Assembly: GCF_001885095.1 (NCBI RefSeq)
Contig: NZ_LZDD01000001.1
Span: 496,001 to 560,000 of the forward strand
Origin: Streptococcus bovimastitidis
GTDB taxonomy: Bacteria > Bacillota > Bacilli > Lactobacillales > Streptococcaceae
DNA length: 64,000 bases
Direction: 5' to 3'
Shown: positions 37,163 through 47,233 of the stretch, one piece after another
Layout of the letters: every line of letters begins with the position of its first letter
Numbering within the stretch: the first letter of the stretch is position 1
The notes under the pieces: generated by a model
Database searches by the model: none
Seen by the model: only the letters and a program-made list of their open reading frames with translations
Told to the model about the DNA's origin: nothing
Made by a program: the position numbers and the translations under genes

Positions 37163-37711
37163 ATGACTGAAAAAGAAAAAATGTTAGCCGGGCAACTTTA
37201 TGATGCTGGCGACGCTGAATTAAAAAAAATGCGTCAGAGACGTCGTGAGTTGATGGAAGCTTTTAATGTTGAGATTGATGGTGATAAGAGAAGTCAGATT
37301 CTGAAAAACTGGCTGGGCAAGACTGGTCAAAATATTTATATGGAAGCTCGATTTGTCTGTGATTACGGGTCAAATATTTATGTTGGTGAGAATTTTTATG
37401 CCAACTTTAACACAACCATGTTAGATGTTTGTGAGATTAGAATTGGTGATAATGCCATGTTTGGCCCTAATTGCCAACTCCTGACGCCTTTACATCCCTT
37501 AGATGCTCAAGAACGTATTTCTGGTTTAGAATATGGAGCGCCCATTACGATTGGCGATAACGTTTGGTTAGGTGGTGGCGTAACTATTTTGCCTGGTGTG
37601 ACCCTTGGTGATAATGTAGTTGTTGGAGCAGGAGCAGTTGTTACTAAATCATTTGGCGATGATATTGTCTTAGGTGGTAACCCGGCTAGAATAATCAAAA
37701 CTTTAGATTAA
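37163..37711 (+). CDS. maa: Maltose O-acetyltransferase family protein
   Basis: A 182-aa left-handed beta-helix acetyltransferase (Maa/NodL/LacA type) with an N-terminal Mac domain (MTEKEKMLAGQLYDAGD) and hexapeptide repeats such as IGDNVWLGGGVTILPGVTLGDN. It transfers acetyl from acetyl-CoA to a sugar hydroxyl. AAGGAG is best placed for the ATG at 37163; the preceding ATG at 37160 is possible. A terminator at 37714-37747 follows. Confidence 0.87.
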   Translation: MTEKEKMLAGQLYDAGDAELKKMRQRRRELMEAFNVEIDGDKRSQILKNWLGKTGQNIYMEARFVCDYGSNIYVGENFYANFNTTMLDVCEIRIGDNAMFGPNCQLLTPLHPLDAQERISGLEYGAPITIGDNVWLGGGVTILPGVTLGDNVVVGAGAVVTKSFGDDIVLGGNPARIIKTLD

Positions 37712-37713
37712 AT

Positions 37714-37747
37714 AAAAAAACTTTTGTTTTTGAGCAAAAGTTTTTTT
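37714..37747 (+). terminator. Terminator of maa
   Basis: AAAAAACTTTTG pairs with CAAAAGTTTTTT, followed by T residues. Confidence 0.8.
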
Positions 37748-37781
37748 ATTTTTCGAATTATTCTTATAGAGAGGTATTATT

Positions 37782-38621
37782 ATGAATAATTTTGAATGTT
37801 ATAAGTTACGAAAAGCTGGACTGAAAAATCATCAAATTCTCAATATCATCCAGTATTTTACAGAAAATAAGACATCAATGAGTCTTAGGAATATGGCTGT
37901 TGCTTCTGAGTGTACTGATCCCATTAAGTTTATGGAGTCATACAAACAGTTGAATACAAAAGCTTTGCGAAAAGAATTTACGAAATATCCTAGTATTTCA
38001 ATACTAGATAAAAACTATCCTGATTTGCTCAAACAAATCTATAATCCCCCTGTTTTACTTTTTTATCAAGGGGATATAGAACTACTTGCTTATCCCAAAT
38101 TAGCTGTTGTCGGATCACGTTCAGCTAGTAAACAAGGTATTGAGGAGACTCACAAAATCATAGAAGAACTGGGAAACCAGTTAGTTATTGTTAGTGGATT
38201 GGCTCGTGGCATTGAGACAGCGGCCCATTTAAGCACCTTAAAACAGGGTGGGCAGACAATTGCCATCATTGGTTCAGGATTTAATCATTTCTATCCTAAA
38301 GAAAATCAACGTCTTCAAAAGTTTATTGCCTCAAATCATTTATTGCTTTCTGAATACGGACCAAATGATCCACCACTTGCCCACCATTTTCCGGAGCGTA
38401 ATCGAATCGTTGCAGGACTAGTTAGGGCTATTTTAGTCATCGAGGCTAAAAGTCGTTCTGGCAGTTTAATGACATGTCAAATAGGACTTGAAAATGGTCG
38501 GGAAGTCCTTGCTTTACCAGGTAATATTGGTCATGGTTTTTCAGGTGGTTGTAATCAACTTATAAAAGATGGGGCAAAGTGCGTCACCAATGGTTTTGAT
38601 GTACTTTCAGAGTTGTTTTAG
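37782..38621 (+). CDS. dprA: DNA processing protein DprA
   Basis: DprA binds incoming single-stranded DNA and loads RecA in natural transformation. The Rossmann-like core shows LAVVGSRSASKQG, IVSGLARGIETAAH and the late VIEAKSRSGSLMT and LALPGNIGHGFSGGCNQLI. The 279-aa protein looks intact, so this part of the competence machinery is kept. It lies just upstream of topA, the usual streptococcal order. Confidence 0.94.
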   Translation: MNNFECYKLRKAGLKNHQILNIIQYFTENKTSMSLRNMAVASECTDPIKFMESYKQLNTKALRKEFTKYPSISILDKNYPDLLKQIYNPPVLLFYQGDIELLAYPKLAVVGSRSASKQGIEETHKIIEELGNQLVIVSGLARGIETAAHLSTLKQGGQTIAIIGSGFNHFYPKENQRLQKFIASNHLLLSEYGPNDPPLAHHFPERNRIVAGLVRAILVIEAKSRSGSLMTCQIGLENGREVLALPGNIGHGFSGGCNQLIKDGAKCVTNGFDVLSELF

Positions 38622-38725
38622 TAAACAAGTTTCTTCCTATATAGAAATTTTTTTATTGACAGTTACATAAAAATGGGATATTATTCTATAAGCTTTAACC
38701 ATTAAGTTATAGGAAGTGTGACACA

Positions 38726-40858
38726 TTGGTAACTAAAACCGCAACCAAGGCTAAAACACGTGCAAAAAAAGCCACAAGTAAGAAAAAAACAAGTAGTAAA
38801 AAGAACTTGGTCATCGTAGAGTCTCCTGCAAAAGCTAAAACGATTGAAAAATATTTAGGTCGTAACTATAAAGTAGTAGCTTCAGTAGGGCATATCAGAG
38901 ATTTGAAGAAATCATCGATGTCTATTGATTTTGAAAATAATTATCAACCGGAATATATTAACATTCGCGGAAAAGGTCCCCTCATTTCTTCTCTTAAAAA
39001 AGAAGCTAAAAACGCTAAAAATGTCTATTTAGCAAGTGACCCGGACCGTGAAGGGGAAGCTATTTCTTGGCATTTATCACATATTCTTGGATTAGATATT
39101 GCTGAAAAAAATCGTGTTGTTTTCAACGAAATTACTAAAGATGCCGTTAAGAACGCTTTTGTTGAGCCTAGAGCCATTGATATGGATTTAGTTGATTCTC
39201 AACAAGCCAGACGTGTATTAGACCGTATCGTTGGTTATTCTATTTCACCAATTTTATGGAAAAAAGTCAAAAAAGGCTTGTCAGCTGGCCGTGTTCAGTC
39301 GGTTGCCTTAAAATTAATTATTGATCGTGAAAATGAAATCAAAGCCTTTATTCCGGAAGAGTATTGGACAATTGATGGTTTATTTAAAAAAGGCAAACAA
39401 AAGTTTCAAGCTAGTTTTTACGGTATCAACGGTAAGAAAATGAAATTAGCCACTAATGAAGATGTTCAATTAGTGCTTTCAAAAATTACCAGCAAAGATT
39501 TCGAGGTTGCTAAAGTTGAGAAAAAGGAAAGACGCCGTAATGCACCTCTTCCTTACACAACTTCATCCATGCAACAAGATGCAGCTAACAAGATTAATTT
39601 CCGAACACGTAAAACCATGATGGTTGCTCAGCAACTGTATGAAGGAATCAATCTCGGTAGTAACGGGACCCAAGGTTTAATTACCTATATGCGTACCGAT
39701 TCGACCCGTATCAGTCCAGTTGCTCAAAATGATGCAGCAAATTTTATTAGTCAAAAATTTGGTAGTCAATATTCTAAACATGGAAATAAGGTTAAAAATG
39801 CCAGTGGAGCACAAGATGCCCATGAAGCAATCAGACCTTCAAGTATTTTCCACACACCTGAATCCATTGCTAAATATTTAAATAAAGATCAAATAAAACT
39901 TTACACCTTAATTTGGAATCGTTTTGTAGCCAGTCAAATGACGGCAGCTATTTTTGATACGGTTAAAGTTAATTTAGAACAAAATAGCGTCCAATTTGTT
40001 GCTAATGGTAGTCAAATTAAGTTTGATGGTTACATGGCCGTCTATAATGATTCTGACAAAAATAAAATGTTGCCTGAAATGACAGAAGGTGAAGTGGTCA
40101 CAAAAGAAACGACTAGCCCTGAACAACACTTTACTCAGCCTCCAGCAAGGTATTCAGAAGCAACCCTCATTAAAACTTTAGAAGAAAATGGTGTTGGACG
40201 TCCATCAACTTATGCACCAACCCTAGAGGTTATTCAAAGACGTTATTATGTTAAGTTAGCAGCAAAACGATTTGAACCAACTGAATTAGGTGAAATTGTC
40301 AATCAATTAATTGTTTCATTCTTCCCTGATATAGTTGATGTAACCTTCACTGCTGATATGGAAGCAAAATTAGACCAAGTTGAAACTGGAGACCGGCAAT
40401 GGCAAACAGTTATTGATAGTTTCTATCAACCATTTGCTAAAGACTTGGAGAAAGCTGAATCTGAAATTGAAAAAATTCAAATTAAAGATGAACCAGCTGG
40501 ATTTGATTGTGACCTTTGTGGCCATCCGATGGTTATTAAATTAGGACGCTTTGGTAAATTTTATGCATGTAGTAATTTTCCTGATTGTCGCAACACTAAG
40601 GCCATTACTAAGGAAATTGGCGTAACTTGTCCAACTTGTGGTAAAGGTCAAGTTATTGAACGAAAAACTAAACGAAATCGTGTCTTTTATGGCTGTGATC
40701 GTTACCCAGAATGTGAATTTACTTCTTGGGATATTCCAGTTGGGCGCGAGTGTCCAAAATCTGGTGATTTCCTGGTTGAGAAGAAAATCCGTGGTGGTGG
40801 GAAACAAGTTGTTTGTAGCAATGAAAGCTGCGACTATAAAGAAGCTAAAATTAAATAA
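38726..40858 (+). CDS. topA: DNA topoisomerase I
   Basis: Type IA topoisomerase that relaxes negative supercoils. A lysine/threonine-rich N-terminal tail (about residues 1-25) precedes the Toprim domain ([17 protein letters not shown] and [14 protein letters not shown]). The catalytic Tyr is in [13 protein letters not shown]. Near the C-terminus are two good four-Cys zinc ribbons (CDLC and CPTC) and a third that begins CPKSG, lacking one Cys. I use the TTG start at 38726 (710 aa), 9 bases after AGGAAG. A TTGACA near 38655 is a candidate -35. Confidence 0.95.
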   Translation: MVTKTATKAKTRAKKATSKKKTSSKKNLVIVESPAKAKTIEKYLGRNYKVVASVGHIRDLKKSSMSIDFENNYQPEYINIRGKGPLISSLKKEAKNAKNVYLASDPDREGEAISWHLSHILGLDIAEKNRVVFNEITKDAVKNAFVEPRAIDMDLVDSQQARRVLDRIVGYSISPILWKKVKKGLSAGRVQSVALKLIIDRENEIKAFIPEEYWTIDGLFKKGKQKFQASFYGINGKKMKLATNEDVQLVLSKITSKDFEVAKVEKKERRRNAPLPYTTSSMQQDAANKINFRTRKTMMVAQQLYEGINLGSNGTQGLITYMRTDSTRISPVAQNDAANFISQKFGSQYSKHGNKVKNASGAQDAHEAIRPSSIFHTPESIAKYLNKDQIKLYTLIWNRFVASQMTAAIFDTVKVNLEQNSVQFVANGSQIKFDGYMAVYNDSDKNKMLPEMTEGEVVTKETTSPEQHFTQPPARYSEATLIKTLEENGVGRPSTYAPTLEVIQRRYYVKLAAKRFEPTELGEIVNQLIVSFFPDIVDVTFTADMEAKLDQVETGDRQWQTVIDSFYQPFAKDLEKAESEIEKIQIKDEPAGFDCDLCGHPMVIKLGRFGKFYACSNFPDCRNTKAITKEIGVTCPTCGKGQVIERKTKRNRVFYGCDRYPECEFTSWDIPVGRECPKSGDFLVEKKIRGGGKQVVCSNESCDYKEAKIK

Positions 40859-40867
40859 AATGAAAAG

Positions 40868-40904
40868 ACCAGTTTATTGCTATTGAGTGATAAATTGGTT
40901 TTTT
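40868..40904 (+). terminator. Terminator of topA
   Basis: ACCAGTTTAT pairs with ATAAATTGGT (one wobble), followed by T residues. Confidence 0.75.
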
Positions 40905-40909
40905 ATATA

Positions 40910-40946
40910 AAGAAAAGAAACTAGACTAAATCCAGTTTCTTTTCTT
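40910..40946. terminator. Second terminator, convergent topA and LysR genes
   Basis: A 13-bp perfect stem starting AAGAAAAGAAACT serves mainly the minus-strand LysR gene. Confidence 0.7.
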
Positions 40947-40947
40947 C

Positions 40948-41832
40948 TTAATTGGTTTTCAATGTTGCCAAAAGATCCTCGATGATTGGGCTGAAGGAAT
41001 AGTCATCACGATAGGCAATACCTATTGGATAGAAGTCATTTTTATCTTGGAATGGGATCCATACCAAATCTTCAACCTTACTTAGTGGTTCAAATTCGCT
41101 TGGTAAAATAGCCACGGCATTAAGGCTTTTCAGGCTGTGAATAATAACTTCCCAATCGTTGTGTTTGAAGACAATATCTGGCTCAAATCCTAATGCACGA
41201 CTACGTCTCGGTAGCATTTCTCCTAACATAAAGTGCTCATTTAGGGAAGCAAATTTGCAAGCTTTCAAGTCAATCAATTTCAGATGATCGCGATTGGCCA
41301 ATTCATGATTTTTAGGCAGAACAATACTAACCTTATAACCTTGTGTTGAGGTTTGTAATGGTTCGATGGTAATATCTTTTCTTAAACTTGGAAAGGAAAG
41401 AAGTCCAATATCAATTTTTCCTGTTCCTAACAAATCTTGCAACTTGCGGGATCCGTCCTGAATAAGGGATACTTCTACATTGGAATGGGTTGCCATGAAA
41501 GTTGAAATTTGTTTCATAAATTGGATAGCAAAAAGAGCTGTTAAACCGATACGAATAACTTCTTTTTTCTCTTGATTTAGTTGTTGAATTTCAGTAACAA
41601 TCTGATTGAAATCGTCGACAAGAATTTTACCCTTTTCATAAAGAATGTCTCCAGCTTCGGTTAATTGCAATTGACGTCCACTTTGAGAGAATAAGGTTGT
41701 GTTAAGTTCTGATTCTAGTTTTTTGATTGATTGCGATAGTGTAGGCTGTGTCACAAAAAGACTTTTTGCAGCATGGGAATAGTTCTTTGTCTCTGCGACA
41801 GCAATGAAATAGGTTAATTGTCTAATATCCAT
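40948..41832 (-). CDS. LysR family transcriptional regulator
   Basis: A 294-aa LysR-type regulator with the helix-turn-helix NYSHAAKSLFVTQPTLSQS near the N-terminus and a substrate-binding-like effector domain. It is divergent from the EIIC-like and 2-hydroxyacid dehydrogenase genes, which are its likely targets. The 195-base gap contains AAAAGTTATAATACTATAG (near 41925-41943), an imperfect dyad suitable for a LysR site. The effector, perhaps a hydroxy acid, is a guess from context. Confidence 0.88.
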   Translation of the reverse strand: MDIRQLTYFIAVAETKNYSHAAKSLFVTQPTLSQSIKKLESELNTTLFSQSGRQLQLTEAGDILYEKGKILVDDFNQIVTEIQQLNQEKKEVIRIGLTALFAIQFMKQISTFMATHSNVEVSLIQDGSRKLQDLLGTGKIDIGLLSFPSLRKDITIEPLQTSTQGYKVSIVLPKNHELANRDHLKLIDLKACKFASLNEHFMLGEMLPRRSRALGFEPDIVFKHNDWEVIIHSLKSLNAVAILPSEFEPLSKVEDLVWIPFQDKNDFYPIGIAYRDDYSFSPIIEDLLATLKTN

Positions 41833-42027
41833 AGTATTTCCTTTTCTAATCTTTAGTATAACATAAATTATCTAAATTTTTTATATTACCCCAGACGGTA
41901 AATTTTGTGAAGTCTATTACAAAAAGTTATAATACTATAGTTTTTAACAATTTCTGTTTTCGTTTTCATTATGTTATAGTTAATTTAGTTAGTGAAATCA
42001 CAAACAAATATATAAGGAGGCATATCA

Positions 42028-43086
42028 ATGTCAGAAAAAATACAAGGACAGTCTGCTAAAGCATTTACGATGAACGTCTTAAATGGAATAGCATTAGGAA
42101 CTGTTATCGTTTTAATTCCAGGTGCAATTCTTGGAGAATTAATGAAAGCTTTATTACCAATGTGGTCAGGATTTGCAACACTTATTGCAGCTACCGGCCT
42201 TGCTACAAGTATGATGGGCTTAGTCATCGGGATGTTAGTAGCAGGTAACTTTAAATTTAATCCTATTCAATCAGCATCTTTAGGTTTAGCTGTTATGTTC
42301 GCAGGAGGAGCAGCAAACTTTGATAATGGAATGATGATGCTTCAAGGTACAGGTGATATCATCAATATGGGTATCACAGCAGCTTTAGCTGTTTTATTAA
42401 TTCAATTCTTAAACGATAAAACAAAATCTTTTACTTTGATTATCGTACCAACAGTAACCTTACTATTAATTGGTGGTATTGGTCGTTTCTTATTACCACA
42501 TGTTAAGTTAATTACAGCTATGATTGGTCAAGGTATCGCTGGTTTACTTGGTTTACAACCAATTCTTATGTCAATTTTAATCGCTATTATTTTCTGTTTC
42601 TTAATTGTTTCACCAATTACAACAGTAGGTATTGCCCTTGCCATTAGTTTAGCTGGCATTGGATCTGGTGCAGCAAACCTTGGAATTTGTGCGGCTAGCT
42701 TTGGTCTATGTTTAGCTGGTTGGGCAGTCAATTCAAAAGGAACTTCCCTTGCTCATGTCCTTGGTTCACCAAAAATCTCAATGGCTAATGTTCTTTCAAA
42801 ACCGATTATTATGTTACCAATGATGTCAACTGCAGCTGTTTTAGGTTTGCTTGCAGCAATCTTTAACATTCAAGGTACACCTGCAAGTGCTGGATTTGGT
42901 ATTAGTGGCTTAATCGGACCTATCAATGCTTTAAATCTAGCTAAAGGCGGTTGGTCACTTGGTAATATTATCATCGTTTTACTAGTCTTTGTGGTTGCAC
43001 CAATTGTTTTAAGTTTCGCCTTCAACTATCTTTTCATCAAGGTTCTTAAAATTATTTCGCCTGAAGATTACAAATTAGATATTTAA
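42028..43086 (+). CDS. EIIC-like membrane transporter (PTS_EIIC_2/PfoR type)
   Basis: A 352-aa very hydrophobic protein with about ten membrane segments, rich in glycine and alanine. It fits the PTS_EIIC_2 family (PfoR-like), whose members are annotated as sugar-PTS IIC subunits but usually lack IIA and IIB partners. None are found here. AAGGAGG precedes the ATG. The next gene is a D-2-hydroxyacid dehydrogenase 16 bases away, so the pair could handle uptake or export of a hydroxy or keto acid. The substrate is not known. Confidence 0.75.
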   Translation: MSEKIQGQSAKAFTMNVLNGIALGTVIVLIPGAILGELMKALLPMWSGFATLIAATGLATSMMGLVIGMLVAGNFKFNPIQSASLGLAVMFAGGAANFDNGMMMLQGTGDIINMGITAALAVLLIQFLNDKTKSFTLIIVPTVTLLLIGGIGRFLLPHVKLITAMIGQGIAGLLGLQPILMSILIAIIFCFLIVSPITTVGIALAISLAGIGSGAANLGICAASFGLCLAGWAVNSKGTSLAHVLGSPKISMANVLSKPIIMLPMMSTAAVLGLLAAIFNIQGTPASAGFGISGLIGPINALNLAKGGWSLGNIIIVLLVFVVAPIVLSFAFNYLFIKVLKIISPEDYKLDI

Positions 43087-43102
43087 TAAAAGGAATCACA
43101 CT

Positions 43103-44095
43103 ATGAAAATTAAATTATATAATGTTCGTGGAGAAGAAGCTGTGCTCGCTGAGCAATGGGCTAAAAATAATCAAATCGAAATTTCACTTAATGAAGGACC
43201 TTTATCTGCCGAATCTGTTAAAGAAGCTCAAGGCTTTGATGGTATTGCTAATGCTCAAATTGGGCCACTAGATGATGCTGTTTACCCACTTTTGAAAGAA
43301 ATGGGGATCAAACAAATTGCTCAACGTAGTGCCGGAGTTGATATGTACAACTTGGAGTTAGCTAAAGAAAATGGCATCATTATTTCGAATGTTCCAAGCT
43401 ATTCTCCAGAATCAATTGCTGAATTTACAGTAGCAATTGCTTTAAATTTAATCCGTAAAATTGAATTAATTCGTGCTAATGTTAAAGAACAAAACTTTAC
43501 ATGGGGCCTACCTGTTCGTGGTCGTGTTTTAGGTGATATGACTGTGGCCATTATTGGTACAGGTCGAATCGGACTTGCTACTGCAAAAATTTTCAAAGGC
43601 TTTGGTTGTAAAGTTGTTGGTTTCGATGTTTATAGAAGCGAAGAAGCAGCTGAAGTATTGGAATATAAAGATAGTATTCTAGAAGCTATTAAGGATGCTG
43701 ATGTGGTTTCTCTTCATATGCCACCAACTGCTGAAAATATCCATTTCTTCAATGCTGAAACCTTCAAGCAATTCAAAAAAGATGCTATTCTGTTAAACAT
43801 GGCTCGCGGTGCTCTTATTGAAACAAGAGATTTACTTGATGCTTTAGATCAAGACCTCTTAGCTGGTGCGGGTATTGACACTTATGAATTTGAAGGACCA
43901 TATATTCCTAAAAATTTCCAAGGTCAAGAAATTACAGATAAACTTTTCCTCGATTTAATTAATCATCCTAAAGTAATCTACACGCCTCATGCTGCTTATT
44001 ACACAGATGAAGCAGTGAAAAACCTTGTAGAAGGTGCTTTAAATGCAACTGTCGAAGTAGTTACTACTGGGACAACTGGCAATCGCGTAAATTAA
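43103..44095 (+). CDS. D-2-hydroxyacid dehydrogenase, probable D-lactate dehydrogenase
   Basis: A 330-aa NAD-dependent enzyme of the D-isomer-specific 2-hydroxyacid dehydrogenase family. The Rossmann motif is AIIGTGRIGLATAK. Catalytic Arg, Glu and His lie in RSAGVDMYN/NMARGALIE, GAGIDTYEFEGPYIP and YTPHAAYYT. The pattern is that of D-lactate dehydrogenase or 2-hydroxyisocaproate dehydrogenase. It is cotranscribed with the EIIC-like gene and ends at the hairpin at 44095-44136. Streptococci make mainly L-lactate, so a side role is likely. Confidence 0.87.
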   Translation: MKIKLYNVRGEEAVLAEQWAKNNQIEISLNEGPLSAESVKEAQGFDGIANAQIGPLDDAVYPLLKEMGIKQIAQRSAGVDMYNLELAKENGIIISNVPSYSPESIAEFTVAIALNLIRKIELIRANVKEQNFTWGLPVRGRVLGDMTVAIIGTGRIGLATAKIFKGFGCKVVGFDVYRSEEAAEVLEYKDSILEAIKDADVVSLHMPPTAENIHFFNAETFKQFKKDAILLNMARGALIETRDLLDALDQDLLAGAGIDTYEFEGPYIPKNFQGQEITDKLFLDLINHPKVIYTPHAAYYTDEAVKNLVEGALNATVEVVTTGTTGNRVN

Positions 44096-44136
44096 AAAAT
44101 ATCAAGTGGTCAATCAGATCACTTGATATTTTTTTA
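44095..44136 (+). terminator. Terminator of the EIIC/dehydrogenase operon
   Basis: AAAAATATCAAGTG pairs with CACTTGATATTTTT; a T run follows. Confidence 0.85.
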
Positions 44137-44139
44137 TAT

Positions 44140-44226
44140 GGAAAAAGTATGTTTCCATTATAACGGAAAAAGTATGTTCTTTCTGTTATAATGGACTTTT
44201 TGAATAATGTCTGTTATAATGGACTT
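44140..44226 (+). promoter_or_regulatory. Repeated promoter/operator array upstream of satD
   Basis: Repeat A, GGAAAAAGTATGTT, occurs at 44140-44153 and 44165-44178. Repeat B, CTGTTATAATGGACTT, occurs at 44183-44198 and 44211-44226. CCATTATAACGG (44155-44166) is nearly the inverse of the first twelve bases of B. TGGACT of the first B (44192-44197) lies exactly 17 bases before TATAAT of the second (44215-44220), forming a good promoter across the two repeats. Confidence 0.7.
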
Positions 44227-44243
44227 CATAAAAGGAGAATATT

Positions 44244-44912
44244 ATGGTCTATTTAGCATTAATTGGTGATCTGATTCAGTCAAAACAATTGGCAAATCGA
44301 AGTCAGGCTCAAGAACAATTCCATCAGGTTTTGGAAAAAATAAACAAACATTATGAAAACTGTCTGGTTTCCAATCTTTCCCTAACGCTAGGTGATGAAT
44401 TTCAAGGATTATTTACACTGGAAGCCCCAATATTCCAAATTATTGATCAAATTAATCACGAAATGGCTGATTTTTCCATTCGCTTTGGCCTAGGAATAGG
44501 TGATATTTTAACGGCAATAAATCCTCAAGTCAGTATTGGGGCTGATGGACCTGCCTATTGGAAGGCAAGAGAGGCTATTAATTATATACACCAAAAGAAT
44601 GATTACGGGCATACGCAAATTGCCATCCGAACTGGTCAGGAACCAGAAGAAGACATTCTGAACAGTCTCTTATCTGCTGGAGAGGCAATCAAAAGCAGTT
44701 GGCGTGCTAGTCAATTAGATGTCTTCCACGCGCTGATAGAGGCGAATTATTATGATGAACAGTTTGACCAAGGGGAAATTGCTAAACGACTCAATTTAAG
44801 TCCTAGCGCCTTATCTAAACGCCTCAAGAGTAGTAATATTAAAGTCTATCTACGAACACGCCAAAGTGCTCTGCAATTGATCCAAGAAAAAAACGGAAAG
44901 GAGACCGCATGA
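44244..44912 (+). CDS. satD: SatD family protein
   Basis: A 222-aa protein of the SatD family, named for the sat (secretion and acid tolerance) operon of S. mutans. The N-terminal part has LIGDLIQSKQLANRSQAQ and SLTLGDEFQGLF; the C-terminal part is a helix-turn-helix (GEIAKRLNLSPSALSKRLKS, about residues 176-195). It is likely a DNA-binding regulator. AAAGGAG precedes the ATG, and it overlaps the next gene by 4 bases. The repeats in its promoter suggest self-control. It lacks the ffh neighbours of the S. mutans locus. Confidence 0.82.
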   Translation: MVYLALIGDLIQSKQLANRSQAQEQFHQVLEKINKHYENCLVSNLSLTLGDEFQGLFTLEAPIFQIIDQINHEMADFSIRFGLGIGDILTAINPQVSIGADGPAYWKAREAINYIHQKNDYGHTQIAIRTGQEPEEDILNSLLSAGEAIKSSWRASQLDVFHALIEANYYDEQFDQGEIAKRLNLSPSALSKRLKSSNIKVYLRTRQSALQLIQEKNGKETA

Positions 44913-45628
44913 CCCTACATGGTTTATCTACCTATTTGCAAACCCATCCAATACTCACTTTATTATTAATTACTCATTTTTTGTCAGATTATCATTTGCA
45001 AAGTCAGAAAATGGCTGACCTTAAGGAAGTGGATAAGACATATTTGAGTTACCATATTATTGGAATTGCCCTTCCTTTAGCATTGCTTACAATATTGATT
45101 CCTTCCATTTGGTTAGCAAGTCTAATAATAGTCATCAGTCATAGTTTCATTGATTTTATGAAGCCAGTCATCAGTCAAAGAGCAAAACTTAGAAAAGAAT
45201 GGCTTTTCATCATCGACCAAGTGTTACATCTGTCTATAATTGCACTTGTTGCCAGTCAATTCACTCAAATCAATTGCCCAGAGTGCCTCAATCCCCAATT
45301 TTTATTGATTCTTCTCTTTTTATTAATCATTTCTAAACCATGTAATATTATCTTTAAAATCTTTTTCAGTAAATACCAACCAGAATTGCAAGGAAGAATG
45401 GATACGATTAATGGTGCGGGAGCAACCATTGGCATCTTGGAGCGGATTATTATTGGAATATGTATGGTCATGGGCCAGTATGCTTCAATCGGCTTAGTAT
45501 TTACCGCAAAATCTATAGCTCGGTATAACAAAATATCCGAAAACCCAGCCTTTGCAGAGTATTATTTAATTGGTTCGCTGTTTAGTATCTTAAGTGTTTT
45601 CGTGGCGTCTTGGATTTGTTTCTTTTGA
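44909..45628 (+). CDS. DUF3307 membrane protein (SatE-like)
   Basis: A 239-aa protein with about six hydrophobic helices and the DUF3307 motif: LLITHFLSDYHLQSQKMAD near the start and VISHSFIDFMKP later, where histidines and aspartates sit at membrane edges. Its start overlaps the stop of satD (ATGA), so the two proteins are made together. The biochemical role is not known. The unit ends before a perfect 18-bp palindrome (45634-45651). Confidence 0.8.
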   Translation: MTLHGLSTYLQTHPILTLLLITHFLSDYHLQSQKMADLKEVDKTYLSYHIIGIALPLALLTILIPSIWLASLIIVISHSFIDFMKPVISQRAKLRKEWLFIIDQVLHLSIIALVASQFTQINCPECLNPQFLLILLFLLIISKPCNIIFKIFFSKYQPELQGRMDTINGAGATIGILERIIIGICMVMGQYASIGLVFTAKSIARYNKISENPAFAEYYLIGSLFSILSVFVASWICFF

Positions 45629-45633
45629 TTCCA

Positions 45634-45651
45634 ACATAACTATAGTTATGT
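45634..45651. repeat. Perfect 18-bp palindrome, copy 1
   Basis: ACATAACTATAGTTATGT is its own reverse complement. It lies 6 bases after the DUF3307 stop and about 110 bases before trmFO. A near copy occurs at 53220-53237. Confidence 0.7.
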
Positions 45652-45760
45652 AAATAACCAACCAACACTTTTTGCTTTTAGTAAAAAGTTTGCTATAATA
45701 TAGCAAGTAAATTTATAGAAAGATTTGTGGAAAATTACTTTCCAAAGAGGTATTAGTCTA

Positions 45761-47095
45761 TTGTCTCAATCTTATATTAATGTTGTCGGCGCTGGTCTTG
45801 CGGGATCAGAAGCTGCTTACCAGATTGCTAAACGTGGCATTCCCGTTAAACTTTACGAGATGCGTGGCGTTAAAGCAACTCCTCAACATAAAACAACTAA
45901 CTTTGCTGAGTTGGTCTGCTCCAATTCCTTCCGCGGGGATAGCCTAACCAATGCAGTTGGCCTTCTCAAAGAAGAGATGCGTCGACTTGATTCGATCATT
46001 ATGAGAGCTGGAGAATTGCACCGCGTTCCAGCAGGTGGTGCCATGGCAGTTGACCGCGTGGGTTATGCCGAAGCTGTCACAGCTGAGCTGGAAAATAATC
46101 CACTAATCGAGGTCATCCGAGGTGAAATCACAGAGATTCCAAATGATGCGATTACAGTAATTGCGACTGGTCCCTTAACATCAGATGCCCTTGCTGAAAA
46201 AATCCACGCCCTAAACGGTGGTGACGGATTTTATTTCTACGATGCCGCAGCACCAATCATTGATAAATCAACCATTAACATGGATAAAGTTTATTTTAAA
46301 TCTCGTTATGATAAAGGGGAAGCTGCTTACCTCAATTGTCCAATGACAAAAGAAGAATTTATGGCATTCCATGAAGCTTTAACAACAGCAGAAGAAGCAC
46401 CCCTAAATTCCTTTGAAAAAGAAAAATATTTCGAAGGTTGTATGCCCATTGAAGTTATGGCCAAACGTGGGATTAAAACCATGCTTTATGGACCAATGAA
46501 ACCAGTTGGTTTAGAATACCCAGAAGACTACACAGGCCCTCGTGATGGCGAATTTAAGACACCATATGCTGTTGTGCAACTACGTCAAGACAACGCGGCA
46601 GGAAGTCTTTACAATATGGTTGGCTTCCAAACACATTTGAAGTGGGGCGAACAAAAACGTGTCTTCCAAATGATTCCAGGTCTTGAAAATGCAGAATTTG
46701 TCCGTTATGGGGTCATGCACCGCAATTCTTACATGGACTCACCAAACTTATTGAAACAAACCTTCCAATCACGTGCCAATGAGAATTTATTCTTTGCAGG
46801 ACAAATGACAGGTGTTGAAGGTTATGTTGAGTCAGCTGCATCAGGTCTTGTTGCTGGTATCAATGCCGTTAAAAAATTCAAAGGTAAAGAAGAAGTCATC
46901 TTCCCAGAGACAACAGCTATTGGTAGCTTACCGCATTATGTCACTCATACTGAAAGTAAACATTTCCAACCCATGAATGTTAACTTTGGAATTATTAAAG
47001 AATTAGAAGGCCCTCGTATCCGTGATAAAAAAGAACGTTATGAAGCCATTGCAGAACGATCATTACGCGATTTAGAACCTTACTTAGCAAACTAA
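45761..47095 (+). CDS. trmFO: tRNA (uracil-54-C5)-methyltransferase, folate-dependent
   Basis: TrmFO (Gid) uses methylene-THF and FAD to make ribothymidine at position 54 of tRNA. The FAD loop [16 protein letters not shown] is at the N-terminus, and [12 protein letters not shown] contains the catalytic Cys. I choose the TTG at 45761 (444 aa), 10 bases after AAAGAGG; the TTG at 45725 has no site and precedes it by twelve odd residues. A hairpin at 47178-47210 follows. Confidence 0.94.
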   Translation: MSQSYINVVGAGLAGSEAAYQIAKRGIPVKLYEMRGVKATPQHKTTNFAELVCSNSFRGDSLTNAVGLLKEEMRRLDSIIMRAGELHRVPAGGAMAVDRVGYAEAVTAELENNPLIEVIRGEITEIPNDAITVIATGPLTSDALAEKIHALNGGDGFYFYDAAAPIIDKSTINMDKVYFKSRYDKGEAAYLNCPMTKEEFMAFHEALTTAEEAPLNSFEKEKYFEGCMPIEVMAKRGIKTMLYGPMKPVGLEYPEDYTGPRDGEFKTPYAVVQLRQDNAAGSLYNMVGFQTHLKWGEQKRVFQMIPGLENAEFVRYGVMHRNSYMDSPNLLKQTFQSRANENLFFAGQMTGVEGYVESAASGLVAGINAVKKFKGKEEVIFPETTAIGSLPHYVTHTESKHFQPMNVNFGIIKELEGPRIRDKKERYEAIAERSLRDLEPYLAN

Positions 47096-47177
47096 GAAAA
47101 AAGTTAGTCGTATTTGAGTTTAAAGTCTACTAGGCTCAAATTGAAACAGATTATGTATCATGTAGATTAATATAAGA

Positions 47178-47210
47178 GAAAGCACCCACTTAATTTGTGA
47201 GTGCTTTCTT
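47178..47210 (+). terminator. Likely terminator of trmFO
   Basis: GAAAGCACCCAC pairs with GTGAGTGCTTTC (one mismatch); the T run is weak. Confidence 0.6.
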
Positions 47211-47233
47211 GCTAAACGTGATTTTCTAAAAGA

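Noticed and set aside
40638-40886. 82-aa frame overlapping the 3' end of topA
   Set aside because: It is an alternate frame of the zinc-ribbon coding region and has no ribosome-binding site.
44140-44226. CRISPR-like array
   Set aside because: Only two copies of each short repeat are present, they overlap promoter elements, and there are no spacers of regular length or cas genes.
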